The notes under the pieces are model-generated. The model had not been told where the DNA came from. It worked only from the letters and a program-made list of their open reading frames with translations, and searched no databases. From the NCBI GenBank assembly GCA_030374805.1, contig JARGSG010000059.1, forward strand, positions 186,001 through 250,000: a stretch of DNA of 64,000 nt, read 5' to 3'. Positions within the stretch are counted from its first letter, which is position 1, and each line of letters begins with the position of its first letter. The position numbers were made by a program, and so were the translations under genes. Shown here one piece after another: positions 45,101 to 54,254 of the stretch. This DNA comes from Gracilaria gracilis (taxonomy: Eukaryota; Rhodophyta; Florideophyceae; Gracilariales; Gracilariaceae).

Positions 45101-46744
45101 GCTGCGGATTCAAGTGCGAAGGCGATGAAGACTGCTGCGTCATCATCTTCTGGACCAGGTAAGGCTTCAGGTGAGGATGATGGAACGTTTGTAAGCAAGC
45201 GAGTGGCACCGCTGGATGAAATGGCGTCCTCAGCCCCGGCTTTCAACGTATTGAAGGATCTTGTGCGAAACTGGGACAAGATAGCCTCTCAGGAATCAAA
45301 CAGCGACATTGCGACAATAGCTCGTAGCTTGTTGGATCATCTGAATCGTTGGACGCGGTCGGAGTCTTCGCTTTTGTTTGATCCAGCTTTGTCGAGGTTT
45401 TTGGGCTGGCTCGTTAAGAAGGTATTCCGACAACTGATAGGTGAGTTGAGAAGCCTTGGAGCATCTGTCGTGTATGCTTCATCCTCTCGTCTCATTCTTG
45501 CCACGCCCAAGACTCACACAGTCGATGGACTGAGGTATGCTGGGTTTCTTGAGAAAACTATCAAGGAAAAGCCTCTTTTCCGACATATCCGTTTCCATCC
45601 TGTGATAGGCGTTTATGCAGGGCTCTTGTTCGTGGACAGATTTAACTACGGTGCTCTTCCGGCGCCAGAGGAATCTTCAATTTTGACCGGGGAGTATGTC
45701 CAAACTCAAACGGGAAGCACGAGTCGCAAGCGTACTTATGCAAGTCAGGACATCCCATTCGCTCGCATGGAGTGGGACTTTCCGCGTTATCTTCCGCTCC
45801 CGATTGCTGTTCTGTGGTCACAAGTCGTGGAAGAATTTATTCGACGACCGATAATTCAGAGATGTGTTTCTGAAGAGTCCGAGTCATTGGAACAGATCGA
45901 GGACGACGCGGAAACGATTGGCGAAAACGAAGACTCCATAGAGACCGAGAAGAGAAATAAGAGGAAGCTTCGATTAAGACCGAGAGGGGATGGGTTTGCC
46001 GAAGAAGTGAAATCGCTCGTTAGGGGACTAACAACTCAGCTATTGGAGAAGGTGCACGAAATGCGCGAGAAGACGCCATCTTTGGTGTTTCCCCAAGTTC
46101 CCTCTGCCCTTTGCTCACTCAAGGAAGGCAAACGAAACCCAGCTCTTGAATTTGTTCGTTCGATTTGTCACGTTCTTTCGTTAGATACTTCATCATCTGA
46201 AGAAGTGGCGGACATGCGTCGAAGCCTGTTGCAGCTATTGGGAGTTCGGGAATTTGCTGCAGAAGCCCAGTTTGTTAATCCGGCAGCGCCGGTGCTTCTT
46301 CAGGACGTCATCTGTACATATTGCAATGCTGTGGTGAACTTGGATGTTGCAAGGGATTCAAGATTGTGGACTGATGAACAAGGGGAAGAGCAAGAGGATG
46401 GATCGCAGGGTCATAGTAAGCTTCTGTGGGCCTGTGAATATTGTGGTAACTCCTATGATGTTCGTCGTATTGAAATGGAGCTGATGCGAATCGCGCAGAA
46501 GTTGTATACCGCTTATCAGGTTCAAGACTTGATTTGCAGAAAATGTCGAATGGTGAAACGGGAGAATATGACGAGTCACTGCAGTTGCAGTGGGAGTCCT
46601 TTCGAGTTGGTGGTGGACAGTGCGAGCTTGCGAAAGCAGTTATATGCATTCCGGAGCGTAGCCGAATTCCATGGATTCGAATTCCTGCTGGAAACTGTTT
46701 CTTGGATGTATGACTCCGTCGCGGTTGTCGAAGAATTAGCGTAG
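39197..46744 (+). CDS. POLE: DNA polymerase epsilon catalytic subunit
   Basis: Leading-strand replicative polymerase with proofreading. I start at ATG 39197 (MGNFRNRNRRSYRSAF): the 113 open codons above are Arg/Pro-rich and unlike the family. Product is 2515 residues (yeast 2222, human 2286), in one exon. Exonuclease: FDIECTKK (Asp297, Glu299), VTYNGDFFDWPF, and YSVSDAVCTYHLYM. Polymerase: motif A YHLDVSAMYPNI (Asp654), motif B KCILNSFYGYVMRKGARW, motif C ELDTDGIWC (Asp923, Asp925), the Pol epsilon form of DTD. The C-terminal inactive polymerase half is present. Two Cys-pair modules close the protein: CTYC...CEYC from residue 2373 and CRKCRMVKREN...HCSC from about 2447, which bind the B subunit. 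It ends in TAG. All key residues seem intact. Confidence 0.96.
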   Translation: MGNFRNRNRRSYRSAFRPGTALNADAQPAAHKQRRAQQLLQDAAMGFEQLPPGSKPRVGWLLNMVPTVVQEPLTNRPVQAVDLFFITDDHTSDFRASIIARPYMYLAVVPALLREVEIALRRRFPDVVAELSVVHLEDISAPNHLALPEGRPFLKLEARTSAELYLLRKSLMPIIQRNVERNNRNAALSAMVQDGFAAPSDPLDAVLEMREYDVAAVNRLAIDKKINVGYWYSVTPGGDNRSSARSQRHVLHDQDAEPDVQLDPDMNEGSANDFFSAHLTRLSEIVERASPVVFAFDIECTKKPLKFPDAEAGDQVMMISWMVDGKGFLGINREAVSKDIEDFEYRPHPEYHGHFEVYNEPNEKSLLQRFFSEVRLAAPRVFVTYNGDFFDWPFVETRASMLGMDMSEEIGIRCETDLRMIKQTDGRSAVHMDVFHWVNRDSYLPQGSRGLKAVTRVLLGFEPEEIPPEEMMAAAIERPDEMAKYSVSDAVCTYHLYMKYVHPFIFSLCNIIPLNPDDVLRKGSGTLCEMLLMCQARDRHIVAPNKHNGSAIGKLTEDGHVLESETYIGGHVEAIRTGVYRSDLPLSFNIDVSALDDLERSLDDTLRFAISVENKTPIEDVTNYEDIRAQILKELRELREKPSRTEKPRIYHLDVSAMYPNIILTNRLQPHAIVTPAQCAACDFNGMSECQRDMEWTWRGEHYPASRGEAEMIQRRTAQEQRDAELRAAAEAAKSAENDDDDRRYTSRYRKRHSPVKDPKTTRDSSAIPNFNDEEARKDVVFRSRLKEYCRRNYSKTVETRVVPKTATICQRENPFYVDTVRAFRDRRYEYKGLLKKQKKLKVEAKQSGDVDALKSAEKLVVLYDSLQLAHKCILNSFYGYVMRKGARWYSMEMAGVVTNTGGLIIRRAREFIDKVGLPLELDTDGIWCVLPVSFPENFSFTTKSGKKITVNYICSVFNADVADNFTNHQYQDLVDPETFEYEQRSECSILFEVDGPYRAMVLPASLEEGKSIKKRYAVFNDDGSLAELKGFEIKRRGELKLIKQFQGEIFERFLEGNSISGCYRQVGVTCNKWLDIITSRGEGLSDSQLLELLVEQNNMSKPLQEYLQAGQKSCAITCAGRMQEFLGAEIVKDKGLATMYVIARKPEDTQVTSRAIPVQIFEFQKEVVRRRLLKKWLKCADNDGLELRELLDWDYYKGRLANAVLKIVSIPAALQAVENPVPRIEYPPWLVKKCKELADVRKQQKLSSFFSALPKGQRARMSSKSLRDAMDDTGRLGIDDIEDLPIGAWTTARVAKRRAKAVVTRRLRNERETVKKTRSTGVHPDELLLRSKAKDPGERATQGRNAMLQLIRASHPDIRSDYAGWVRYAKRVWRAQRGIRVQRYAGKRTIAQVTGDEAEPDTDEERAQTSSSTEKPFGGESFAKKFGLRRPRKRCRSSSLTTMDYAPANFIIDLRRSTTPYDFFKKKSVPLLGPGIYWQTVAVSPVVESPGEFRLWVLPVKKESNRFETGQLYSIPLHVKRVLYLNSKTKDAPDIPGASCGTVRGVTLPRSRAVHHLFRVQVCEERFQQTDKDVTSLLTDAGTVDSVYGTQGPLDYETIVTLGTLCAPRKAAVTNMGTKKLLRKGLSLDEIVPKSPEAVPYLQDKRSNSSETVLHQAFLYGSHAIDGTSRAMYAFIAPDAKVAHIIVVTPAESVALNVKRIWRNILKARKEQEERNEGESSKRSWLSMDSKFTATAVGTRREAWAELHRLLANLRDGPRLSDKLRSTGLKTILLAQWPAMDTAIATSAMFGSRERKVDLRRNLSALQECIPATRSYPVIRVPINAEDGNYLPVGWEHRAATTALSRYAEITDWLPNQLLLSRFAGIPIGNMSLTDVHAQALDVLVGRELINRDHILWASTSSQPDLGGLEEDDCNLQNEMVSVPEVTNAGSFRTICIDTELSNLSIATILSSSYVNQVEGTDLAFDAAADSSAKAMKTAASSSSGPGKASGEDDGTFVSKRVAPLDEMASSAPAFNVLKDLVRNWDKIASQESNSDIATIARSLLDHLNRWTRSESSLLFDPALSRFLGWLVKKVFRQLIGELRSLGASVVYASSSRLILATPKTHTVDGLRYAGFLEKTIKEKPLFRHIRFHPVIGVYAGLLFVDRFNYGALPAPEESSILTGEYVQTQTGSTSRKRTYASQDIPFARMEWDFPRYLPLPIAVLWSQVVEEFIRRPIIQRCVSEESESLEQIEDDAETIGENEDSIETEKRNKRKLRLRPRGDGFAEEVKSLVRGLTTQLLEKVHEMREKTPSLVFPQVPSALCSLKEGKRNPALEFVRSICHVLSLDTSSSEEVADMRRSLLQLLGVREFAAEAQFVNPAAPVLLQDVICTYCNAVVNLDVARDSRLWTDEQGEEQEDGSQGHSKLLWACEYCGNSYDVRRIEMELMRIAQKLYTAYQVQDLICRKCRMVKRENMTSHCSCSGSPFELVVDSASLRKQLYAFRSVAEFHGFEFLLETVSWMYDSVAVVEELA

Positions 46745-47641
46745 ATCAGATATTGTAGAGCATTGTAAACTAATAACGATGCCGTCTAACATTTTTTGAA
46801 GGAGAAAGAAGTCCATTGAGCACAAAGCCTAACTACGACTTCGGGCAAAGCGCGTTTTGGTGAAGGAATGTTCTCTCACATGGAAGGCAAGCAGGCGCTA
46901 CACTACACTTCGCGGTCCCACAACTGAGCCCTTTTGCCTAATTCTTTGGTCACTTGGCCGCCGTCGCACACATTCCTGTTCATTATATAGATAAACATAC
47001 AATCGCTTGCCATTCTCTTTCCTCTTTGCTCTTCACTTTCGTACCGCGCGTCTCCTTCATCAGATCCCCTACCCTGCGCAATGTAAGCATGTAGTATGAG
47101 GAATCGCCCTCTCACTCTCAGCTCATAGAGCGCAATGTGCTCGACTCACCTCACCTCCCTCAAATTACCCTTCGGACTTTACTAGTACCGCGTCCAATCC
47201 CGTCCACTCACCGCCCCCCTTCCCCTGAACACCACCGTCTTGGCCATGGCCTGGTTTGGAGGGCATGAACCTCCGCGTACAGAATCATGTCGCGCTCGAT
47301 GCTGCCATATCCCAAGCCTCTCCCGTTATCGCGCTGTACGTATCTACAGTATTCGAAAGCGATGCATACAGAGCCGGATGGTGCTGTTGCGTAGATGCGC
47401 TGTTTCATCTTATCTGTCGCACCTTCAGAGTATGATCAGCTTTAATCATTCGTTTCTTTCAAGTGTTGAGATGTCAGAGTCTCGTCATCTCCGCTCCAGT
47501 GAAATCACTGGCACTTGGCAATGCAGGTTTTTGGGGCAGTTTCGTTTTTCCCGCCAAAACCCATTTGTGCACAAGAACGACACATCTCGTTCACCTTCGT
47601 AGAAACCCTTCCACGCCATCTAAGGAAGGAGAGGTCTGGAA
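46745..47641. other. Intergenic, Pol epsilon to PIF1
   Basis: About 900 bases with only short random ORFs. It holds the 3' end of Pol epsilon and the promoter of the helicase gene, both on the plus strand. No repeat or RNA gene seen. Confidence 0.5.
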
Positions 47642-49855
47642 ATGAACAGAACCGTGAGTCCATCATCAGCATCATCGTCAGAACCATCTGCAAAGCGTCC
47701 AAGACCTCCACCCTCTCCAGACTGCTCAGATGATACCCAAAAGGCCGCGGAGACCAATGATCCTCCTGTTCCTTTTGACCACGCTGTAGCACAAGCAAAG
47801 GCTTGGCGGCGGCGGCGTATCGCCACTATTTCATATGCAGTTTCCCGATGGACGCCAGTTTCCTCCCGATTCGTTACTCCTGCAGAGTATACGCAACCAT
47901 CTCACGATCCCACCCGCCTCAAACCTTCGCCAGCGATCACGAATGCTGCCGATACGCAACAATCTCACAGTCAAAGTGGGTGTGGTGCCCATAAAACGGC
48001 TGTTAATCCGCCGTCAGAAGAGAAAACATGCAAGCGGTCGGATTCGCATCAACTGGATTCAATTGAACAGACGCAATCGCCTTCCCAGAAGGCAGAAGTG
48101 GTGCTAGACCCCCATCAAACCGCAGCTCTAGAAGCCGCAAAAAGAGGCGATAGCTTCTTTCTCACTGGCAGTGCTGGTGTAGGAAAGTCGTTTGTACTTC
48201 GTCACATCATAAGTGAACTGCGTAACAATGCGAAGAAAGTTGCTGTAACTGCCAGTACCGGATGCGCTGCTGTTGCCATTCAAGGTTGCACGGTCCATTC
48301 ATTTCTATCATTGGGGTTGGGAATGGATCCAGAGGGAACACTTAGAAGACGTGCTTCTCGTGATCGTCAACTTAGAGAGCGTTTGAAAGGACTTGATGTT
48401 CTTGTTATTGATGAGGTATCCATGATCGATTCTTTCCTCTTTGACAAGATTGAACTCATGTGTGCGTATGGAACAGCGATCAAGATGAAGCGTCCTCAAC
48501 GACGGTCAAAGATAAATGACCTCTGCCTCTCAGGTGATAAGGATAAATATTCGAGACCACCGTTGTTCGGTGGATTGCAGGTGATTGTTTGCGGGGATTT
48601 CTTTCAACTGCCTCCTGTTAGTTGCTCTGACTACCGTCACCAGCTCTTGAAAGAAAAGTTCTTCGCATTTGAAGCAACGGCTTGGAAAAGTGGCATAACA
48701 AAAACGTATTGTCTACACGAAGTTCATCGACAGAATGACAAAGTGTTCGTCGGAATGCTTAATGAGATTCGGTGGGGAGTGGTGTCAAGGGCAACGAGGA
48801 ATGTTTTGGATGCGTGTTGTGTGAGAGCTGGTGCTGGTCCCTTGGAGTTGAATGAGAATGGTCAGGAAATTCACTACACGAAGTTGTACCCGTATAGAAG
48901 ACAGGTGGACAAAGAGAATTTGACTCGATTGAATGCCATTCCAATCCAGGCTGTTCGATATTTGGCGAAGGACATGGTGTCCCGTGATCTCGGTCCACTG
49001 AACAAAAACGTGGTTCGAACACTGCTGGAAGGCGTTTCAGGTCTGAAGATGTTTACTGTGAAGACGTCTTGTCGCGTGCTCTGCCTAAAAAACATAGACC
49101 AAGATATGGGAATTGTGAATGGTAGCGGAGGTATCGTGACTGGGTTTAGACTTTCGGACCAAGCTCGATTAGAACAACTCGAGAAATACAAGTATATGGC
49201 CAGTGAAGACCTTGTCCAGAAGAGGGATGAAATGATGCAGGATGGGCTGCTACCAGAAGAACAGGTAACGTTGGATGAGGGAAAGGAAAATGAGATCGTT
49301 TCGAAGCTGTTGCAAGAATTGCCACGCGACGAGGATGGTATAGTGTTCATGAGTGCGGATAAGCCGATGTTGACACCCGTTGTGAAGTTTGACAACGGTA
49401 TGTGGCAGACTGTTTCACCTGTGACATGGGATGTCTACGGACTGGACGGACAAGTTGTTGGGTCTCGAACTCAAATCCCTCTAACGCTGGGGTGGGCGTT
49501 ATCGATTCACAAAGCCCAAGGAATGACGTTGCTAAACGTGGAGACTGATGTTGGGGGCTCGTTCGACTACGGACAGGTGTATGTTGCACTGTCCAGGGCT
49601 ACTAGTTTACATGGTCTACGCATTTTGAGTTTCAACCCTTTTAAGGTTAGGACGCATCACAAGGTTAAAGCTTTTCATGATTTGTTGGAGAAAGAAGAGG
49701 CAGAGGTAAAGAAGGAGGAGGTAGTGAAGGAAGAGGATGAAGACGAAAAGGGCGACGAGTTCTTGGTGAGTGACAGGGAGTTGTTCGTGCTAACAAACAG
49801 CAATGATTGGTGGAATAGCCAGGTTCCTGTTCCGCAGTCGAAGATGAAAAGCTAA
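47642..49855 (+). CDS. PIF1: PIF1-family DNA helicase
   Basis: 5'-to-3' SF1B helicase acting on G-quadruplexes, telomeres and long displaced strands, in nucleus and/or organelles. ATG 47642; 737 residues. The first 150 residues are Ser/Pro-rich and disordered. Motif I TGSAGVGKSF (residues 175-184), Ia TASTGCAAVAIQGCTVHSF, II VLVIDEVSMID (DE 257-258), III VICGDFFQLPPV's equivalent IVCGDFFQLPPV (315-326), then YCLHEVHRQND, and C-terminal motifs V/VI LGWALSIHKAQGMTL and GQVYVALSRATSLHGL. Between motifs II and III there is a basic insertion of about 30 residues (KMKRPQRRSKIN). The tail is Glu/Lys-rich. Single exon, intact. A nuclear versus mitochondrial location cannot be told from sequence. Confidence 0.93.
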   Translation: MNRTVSPSSASSSEPSAKRPRPPPSPDCSDDTQKAAETNDPPVPFDHAVAQAKAWRRRRIATISYAVSRWTPVSSRFVTPAEYTQPSHDPTRLKPSPAITNAADTQQSHSQSGCGAHKTAVNPPSEEKTCKRSDSHQLDSIEQTQSPSQKAEVVLDPHQTAALEAAKRGDSFFLTGSAGVGKSFVLRHIISELRNNAKKVAVTASTGCAAVAIQGCTVHSFLSLGLGMDPEGTLRRRASRDRQLRERLKGLDVLVIDEVSMIDSFLFDKIELMCAYGTAIKMKRPQRRSKINDLCLSGDKDKYSRPPLFGGLQVIVCGDFFQLPPVSCSDYRHQLLKEKFFAFEATAWKSGITKTYCLHEVHRQNDKVFVGMLNEIRWGVVSRATRNVLDACCVRAGAGPLELNENGQEIHYTKLYPYRRQVDKENLTRLNAIPIQAVRYLAKDMVSRDLGPLNKNVVRTLLEGVSGLKMFTVKTSCRVLCLKNIDQDMGIVNGSGGIVTGFRLSDQARLEQLEKYKYMASEDLVQKRDEMMQDGLLPEEQVTLDEGKENEIVSKLLQELPRDEDGIVFMSADKPMLTPVVKFDNGMWQTVSPVTWDVYGLDGQVVGSRTQIPLTLGWALSIHKAQGMTLLNVETDVGGSFDYGQVYVALSRATSLHGLRILSFNPFKVRTHHKVKAFHDLLEKEEAEVKKEEVVKEEDEDEKGDEFLVSDRELFVLTNSNDWWNSQVPVPQSKMKS

Positions 49856-50036
49856 CCGTCGGATTGAAAGTCAGCAAGCTGGAAAAGACGAACTGTCGCG
49901 AACCTTGTGTTTTATTGCAAGGGTTATCAAGTATAAAACGGTACATGGTAATGTGCAGAGGACCGATCAAGCCGGCAATCGGCAGCTTTCACGTATATAA
50001 CTGTTTGCTTTAGCAGAGCTCCCATGCGTCGTTTGT
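49856..50036. terminator. Convergent 3' region
   Basis: 181 bases between the stop of the helicase (plus) and the stop of the membrane protein (minus). It must hold both polyadenylation sites. No gene. Confidence 0.4.
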
Positions 50037-51377
50037 TCATCTATCTGGTTCTGTTTGTGTGGAACTGCACGTTTCTATGTCACTCCCTAACGAAGCTTTT
50101 GCTTCTGATTCTTCTTTGTTGCTTCCGAAGCACATTTTCTGTTCATACTGAAGCATGGAATCGCAACATTTCAAAGCCAGATGATCCTTGAGGATCACTT
50201 CCAGAGCCTTTGGGCCTTCGTTAATTAGCACAAGCCTGACTATTGTCCTGCCAGTTATCACAACAATAGTAGCTATAAGCATCGCAAGCAATGACGCAAT
50301 ACTGCCCCGTCTCCGAAAGAACACCAAGTTATCTCCCGAGGTGAAACTTTCCGCATTGATTGATTCGGCAACATCAAAATGATCTGAAGGCACGAAAGAA
50401 ACATTGTTCAGCATTCCGTATGCGACGTTGACTAGGTTATTTTCGTTATACTCGGCGCATTCAACGAGCACGCTCAGCACCGGCTGCTCTGAATCACTCT
50501 CAGCCTGAGAAGGGAAAACCCAAGAGATATCAACTCCTTTCGTTTGCACCGCTGAGCGGCAAGGTGTCACCATTTCTTGCACTCCGCTTTCAAATATCCG
50601 GGATTGTTGATCAAAAGTGAGTACGTTGCGAAGGAAATAGGGTCTGTTCCCATCATTAATGTCATGAGAAAGAAAAGATATCCATCGTCTCCCAGGAACT
50701 ACAACTGTCACACCAATGTTGGTCGATGTTGACATCAAGAAAACAACAAAACTGCCCTCCCTCAAATTGTCCCCGGTCTCAAAGGGGAGTGGTTCAGTTA
50801 TTCCATAACATCGAAAGAAAGAAGTTAATTCTGTTTCTCCATATCCAAGGCGTGTTTTATGTTTCTGGCATCTAGAAGAATTGTCCGATGTAATTCTAGG
50901 GACGTCCTCAACTAGCCCCATGGCCAAACCCCCAAAGTTTACGTCCTTGAAGCTCACGTCTGTTTCTCCCTCGAGGCCTAAGAATAAACCAAGTACTTGA
51001 ATACCAGGCACTGCGACTAGGAGCACTGCAAACTTTATAAGCGTTCGCACTGTACGACGAGATTTGTGAGACTTCATAGCAGTGCTTAGAGACGGGTGTT
51101 CAGCATCTTGCCAGAGTTGGATAAGTGATCGAAAAAAGGAGATGACCGAAGAAAACGTGAGGCCAGACAAAATCACGTACGTGTATAGATCCGATACAGA
51201 TATCTCTCCACTCTCTTTTTGCCCGAGGCAAAGTTCAAGAAACAGTTTGGTGAGCTGGTAAACGAACACTGTAACAAGTACGGATATAATAATTTCATAG
51301 AGTATATCACTTTGCGGACGCCAATTCCGAAACACGGAGTCTGCACCCGCATAAGTCAAAAGGTTGTCGCGAATCAT
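50037..51377 (-). CDS. Membrane protein of unknown family, paralogue A
   Basis: ATG 51377; 446 residues, single exon. Four likely membrane segments: about 25-47 (ILYEIIISVLVTVFVYQLTK), 63-86, 113-134 (TLIKFAVLLVAVPGIQVLGL) and 358-384 (GSIASLLAMLIATIVVITG). A 220-residue soluble part lies between the third and fourth and contains several Cys. The C-terminal tail is acidic/Ser-rich. No known domain is recognised. It is clearly related to the divergent gene at 52572-53954: both begin MIR(D/N)N-L-Y, share SVLVTV--YQ in the first membrane segment, and share S-D-(V/L)-(S/T)-F after the third. They share a 1.2-kb divergent intergenic region. Function unknown; a lineage-specific family is likely. 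Confidence 0.75.
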   Translation of the reverse strand: MIRDNLLTYAGADSVFRNWRPQSDILYEIIISVLVTVFVYQLTKLFLELCLGQKESGEISVSDLYTYVILSGLTFSSVISFFRSLIQLWQDAEHPSLSTAMKSHKSRRTVRTLIKFAVLLVAVPGIQVLGLFLGLEGETDVSFKDVNFGGLAMGLVEDVPRITSDNSSRCQKHKTRLGYGETELTSFFRCYGITEPLPFETGDNLREGSFVVFLMSTSTNIGVTVVVPGRRWISFLSHDINDGNRPYFLRNVLTFDQQSRIFESGVQEMVTPCRSAVQTKGVDISWVFPSQAESDSEQPVLSVLVECAEYNENNLVNVAYGMLNNVSFVPSDHFDVAESINAESFTSGDNLVFFRRRGSIASLLAMLIATIVVITGRTIVRLVLINEGPKALEVILKDHLALKCCDSMLQYEQKMCFGSNKEESEAKASLGSDIETCSSTQTEPDR

Positions 51378-52571
51378 GGTTGACGATGTAAGAGGTCAAC
51401 GTTTATCACAGAGCGGGTTATGTTGTTAGATGGTTATTGTGTGGGAAATGCCGATCTCTTATATTCTTCTTTCTTTCTCAAAATGAGAAGAATACCAGCT
51501 ACAATCAAGCATTTTTTCGTAAGTCGTCCTTGTTGCAGGATGTGCTTCGATAACAATCTTCTTTTTGTCTGCGTTCCCTGGCTCTGCTTCATTCGGCTGT
51601 GAAATATACCGCACCATAAGAAGTGTTGTTGTTGTGGTCGTCTGTGGATAAGGAAAGCGAAGAACAAGTTTAGAATGCCGTAAGGTCACCACACGTTAGA
51701 AATTAAACGATGCGAGTTGCACCACAGGAAAGTCGTATGTGATTGCTATCCCACACTGTCCACAGGGTAGTCCTCTTACCGTTGGTAGTACAACAATTAC
51801 TACGAAAAACAGTTCAATACACGTTTAGGCCATGAGACCCGGGGGTTCTGTTTCTTTCTTTGATAAAGAGTATGACAATGAACCAATGCTTTTCGATCAT
51901 ATGGCTCATGTGGCACGTACGAGATCAGTGAGCATGATGGATGGTTCTCATCAATATTTCTTTACAGTAGTAGTTTGGAGTTCTACAATGATCGTATCTT
52001 TGCTACGTACATGGATCGGCCTTGAACTACAGGCACCAACAAGTAAGCGAAAGAGTTAATCGAGGGATAGCAAGGTTAATCTTTCTTCGAATGGCACGGA
52101 AGTAGGTAAGAAACAAACGATATCGATATCATGTCTCCCGGTTTCGATTCCTTCTCAGCTCAATCATGTGAGAAACATTTCCATTGCAAGCTCCACGCCT
52201 TTGATACCGGCATCAAAGACACAAGGGCAAGCTGTTCCCACTCCAGCACAGAGAAAAGAACAATAAGTCGTCAACCTATTTCTGGTCAATAAATATCTTC
52301 TGCTCGATTTGCAGTACGCCTGTAGGTCTATGCCGACCGTAGGTCTATACCGTCGTGGTATCACAATGTGTGTCTATCTGATATATTTATTCACGGCAAC
52401 CCCTTTATGTGCTCCCCCTTCATCATCGACACACATCTCTCTCTTCTATACACTTCAATGTTCCATAAAACCTCATCTCTCAAGTGGGCAGAGAAGTGCG
52501 CGCCTTCTTTGACCAAGAACAGATCAGACTAAACCAAGAACGGAACGTTATCTCCTTTCTGGCTGAACATC
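51378..52571. promoter_or_regulatory. Divergent intergenic region between membrane-protein paralogues
   Basis: Must hold the promoters of both paralogues. A 75-codon ORF from ATG 51832 to 52059 (FFDKEYDNEPMLFDHMAHV) is protein-like but unsupported by any family; it could be a short gene or a remnant. Otherwise nothing. Confidence 0.4.
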
Positions 52572-53954
52572 ATGATACGGAATAACAAGCTATCCTATTC
52601 CTCTGTTGACCGTCCATGGCACGCCTTTGAGGTTCCGCATACATCCCTCAGTTCGCTGGTAACATCTGTTCTCGTTACGGTGATCTCATACCAAGTTGCG
52701 TCAATCCTGCTCAGCTTCACTCTTGGATTGAAGAAACGGAACGAGACCAAACTGAAGAACTATGGAATTGCACTTCTTACTAGGTACCTATCCTCCCCAC
52801 TCGCTGTCATGAACAGTATTTTCCGGATGGACTGGCTGACTCGTCTCTACTACTATGGTGACATTCCCTCCGATACCCGCATATCACGTGATCCAGCACG
52901 GGTGAAGTTTAGAACAACTGCAGCTCTATTGCTCCTTTTGGTGGCCACCCCGATCTTTGATACATTGCTCGTGGCTCTAAACTTGTCCAGAACAAGTGAC
53001 TTGACGTTCGAGGAGGCTGGGTTTCGAGGTGTTCAGTTAGGTGTACATCAAGAATTGAACGTTGTCGAGACGATTCCGTACCTTTCATTATGCCGTTCGG
53101 CGAAGTTTGAGGAGAGAAGTGGAGATTTGGTTAGAGCTGTCTTTCAGCTGTGTGATACACCGATGTTAGCCGAGGAAGAGGCGCCAAGTGTTTCTGGCCT
53201 TGACATATCGCTCGAACGTCAGTCTCATGTGTATGTAAAGGTGATATTTCAGGGCTCCGTCAAATTTGGCGCCAAATGGACTCAGCTTAGTGGGGTAGGT
53301 AAAGAGAAGAATATGAAGGCGTCTATTACAAACAACTCCGTATTGCCTCTGGTAGACGTTGCTCTTGACAGGTTTGCAGTATACTGCGGGGGACGAACCG
53401 TAATCGACGGTATGCGAGCTCAACAAAATCGTGAATCTGGCGCGAACAATATGCCAATTGCCTCTGTTCGCGTCGCTTGCAATGACACAATAATGGCGAA
53501 GCAGGAAAGACTGATGTATGCTACTGAACTTCTTGAAATGGTGAGAACGAAACTCACGTTCGTTGAATCAGAAAGGACGCTCGTTCGAGACGTAACGGAT
53601 CTGACGGGTGAGTTTGTAGAAGAAAGCGATGGCGTGTTGCTTCAGAGGACAGAGCGAAACTCTTCAACGTTCACATTGATAGCAGTGTGTGTTGCTCTTG
53701 TGCTGGTTCGAGCGACAGTAGGGATGTTTCTTGCCAATGACGTTGAAGCTGGACTTGAATGGCTTCTTCTGAATCGGTTAGGTTTTGCAGTAGGTAGCAC
53801 TACAGTCTGGAGTTCCGCAGAGCGAATACGTTTCCGAAACAAGTATCAAGATGGCGATTCATGTCAGCTGGGCATGGAGCGAGAAGATCTGACGGAAGTT
53901 GAGAGCTTTCATGGTGGTGTTGTCGGAAAAGGAGTGATGTCCGCAGGAGCATAA
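52572..53954 (+). CDS. Membrane protein of unknown family, paralogue B
   Basis: ATG 52572; 460 residues, single exon. Same layout as its neighbour at 50037-51377: membrane segments at about 25-50 (SLVTSVLVTVISYQVASILL), possibly 66-84, 115-136 (TAALLLLLVATPIFDTLLVA) and 364-387 (TFTLIAVCVALVLVRATVGM), with a roughly 225-residue soluble region between the last two. Shared with paralogue A: the N-terminus MIRNNKLSY, the SVLVTV--YQ block, TSDLTFEEAGF after membrane segment three, and the sparse Cys pattern in the soluble region. Identity is low, so the duplication is old. No recognised family; function not inferred. Confidence 0.75.
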   Translation: MIRNNKLSYSSVDRPWHAFEVPHTSLSSLVTSVLVTVISYQVASILLSFTLGLKKRNETKLKNYGIALLTRYLSSPLAVMNSIFRMDWLTRLYYYGDIPSDTRISRDPARVKFRTTAALLLLLVATPIFDTLLVALNLSRTSDLTFEEAGFRGVQLGVHQELNVVETIPYLSLCRSAKFEERSGDLVRAVFQLCDTPMLAEEEAPSVSGLDISLERQSHVYVKVIFQGSVKFGAKWTQLSGVGKEKNMKASITNNSVLPLVDVALDRFAVYCGGRTVIDGMRAQQNRESGANNMPIASVRVACNDTIMAKQERLMYATELLEMVRTKLTFVESERTLVRDVTDLTGEFVEESDGVLLQRTERNSSTFTLIAVCVALVLVRATVGMFLANDVEAGLEWLLLNRLGFAVGSTTVWSSAERIRFRNKYQDGDSCQLGMEREDLTEVESFHGGVVGKGVMSAGA

Positions 53955-54246
53955 AGGATGTCGCGCCGCACGCATGGCCTGATGTACACGCACCAGGCCA
54001 TCATCATCGGCAAGTTGTCTGGCGGATCTGCGGCGCAAATTTGAGCACATGAGAACACAGCAAGACGGAACACTCAGGAGAATGCGGGAAACCGGAAGAG
54101 TGTTCCTCATTTAGTCGTTGAACATAACATATACGAAACGCGTTCAACAGGTAGAACTGAGTTTCCTAACAGAGGAGTTCGGCAATTCTCTCAATACAGA
54201 TAGCTGCATTGTATTTGCGTTTACTTGAAACATACTTCTCTTAAAG
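53955..54246. other. Intergenic, left of hAT element
   Basis: Nothing coding seen. 3' flank of the plus-strand membrane-protein gene. Confidence 0.4.
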
Positions 54247-54254
54247 GATATCAT

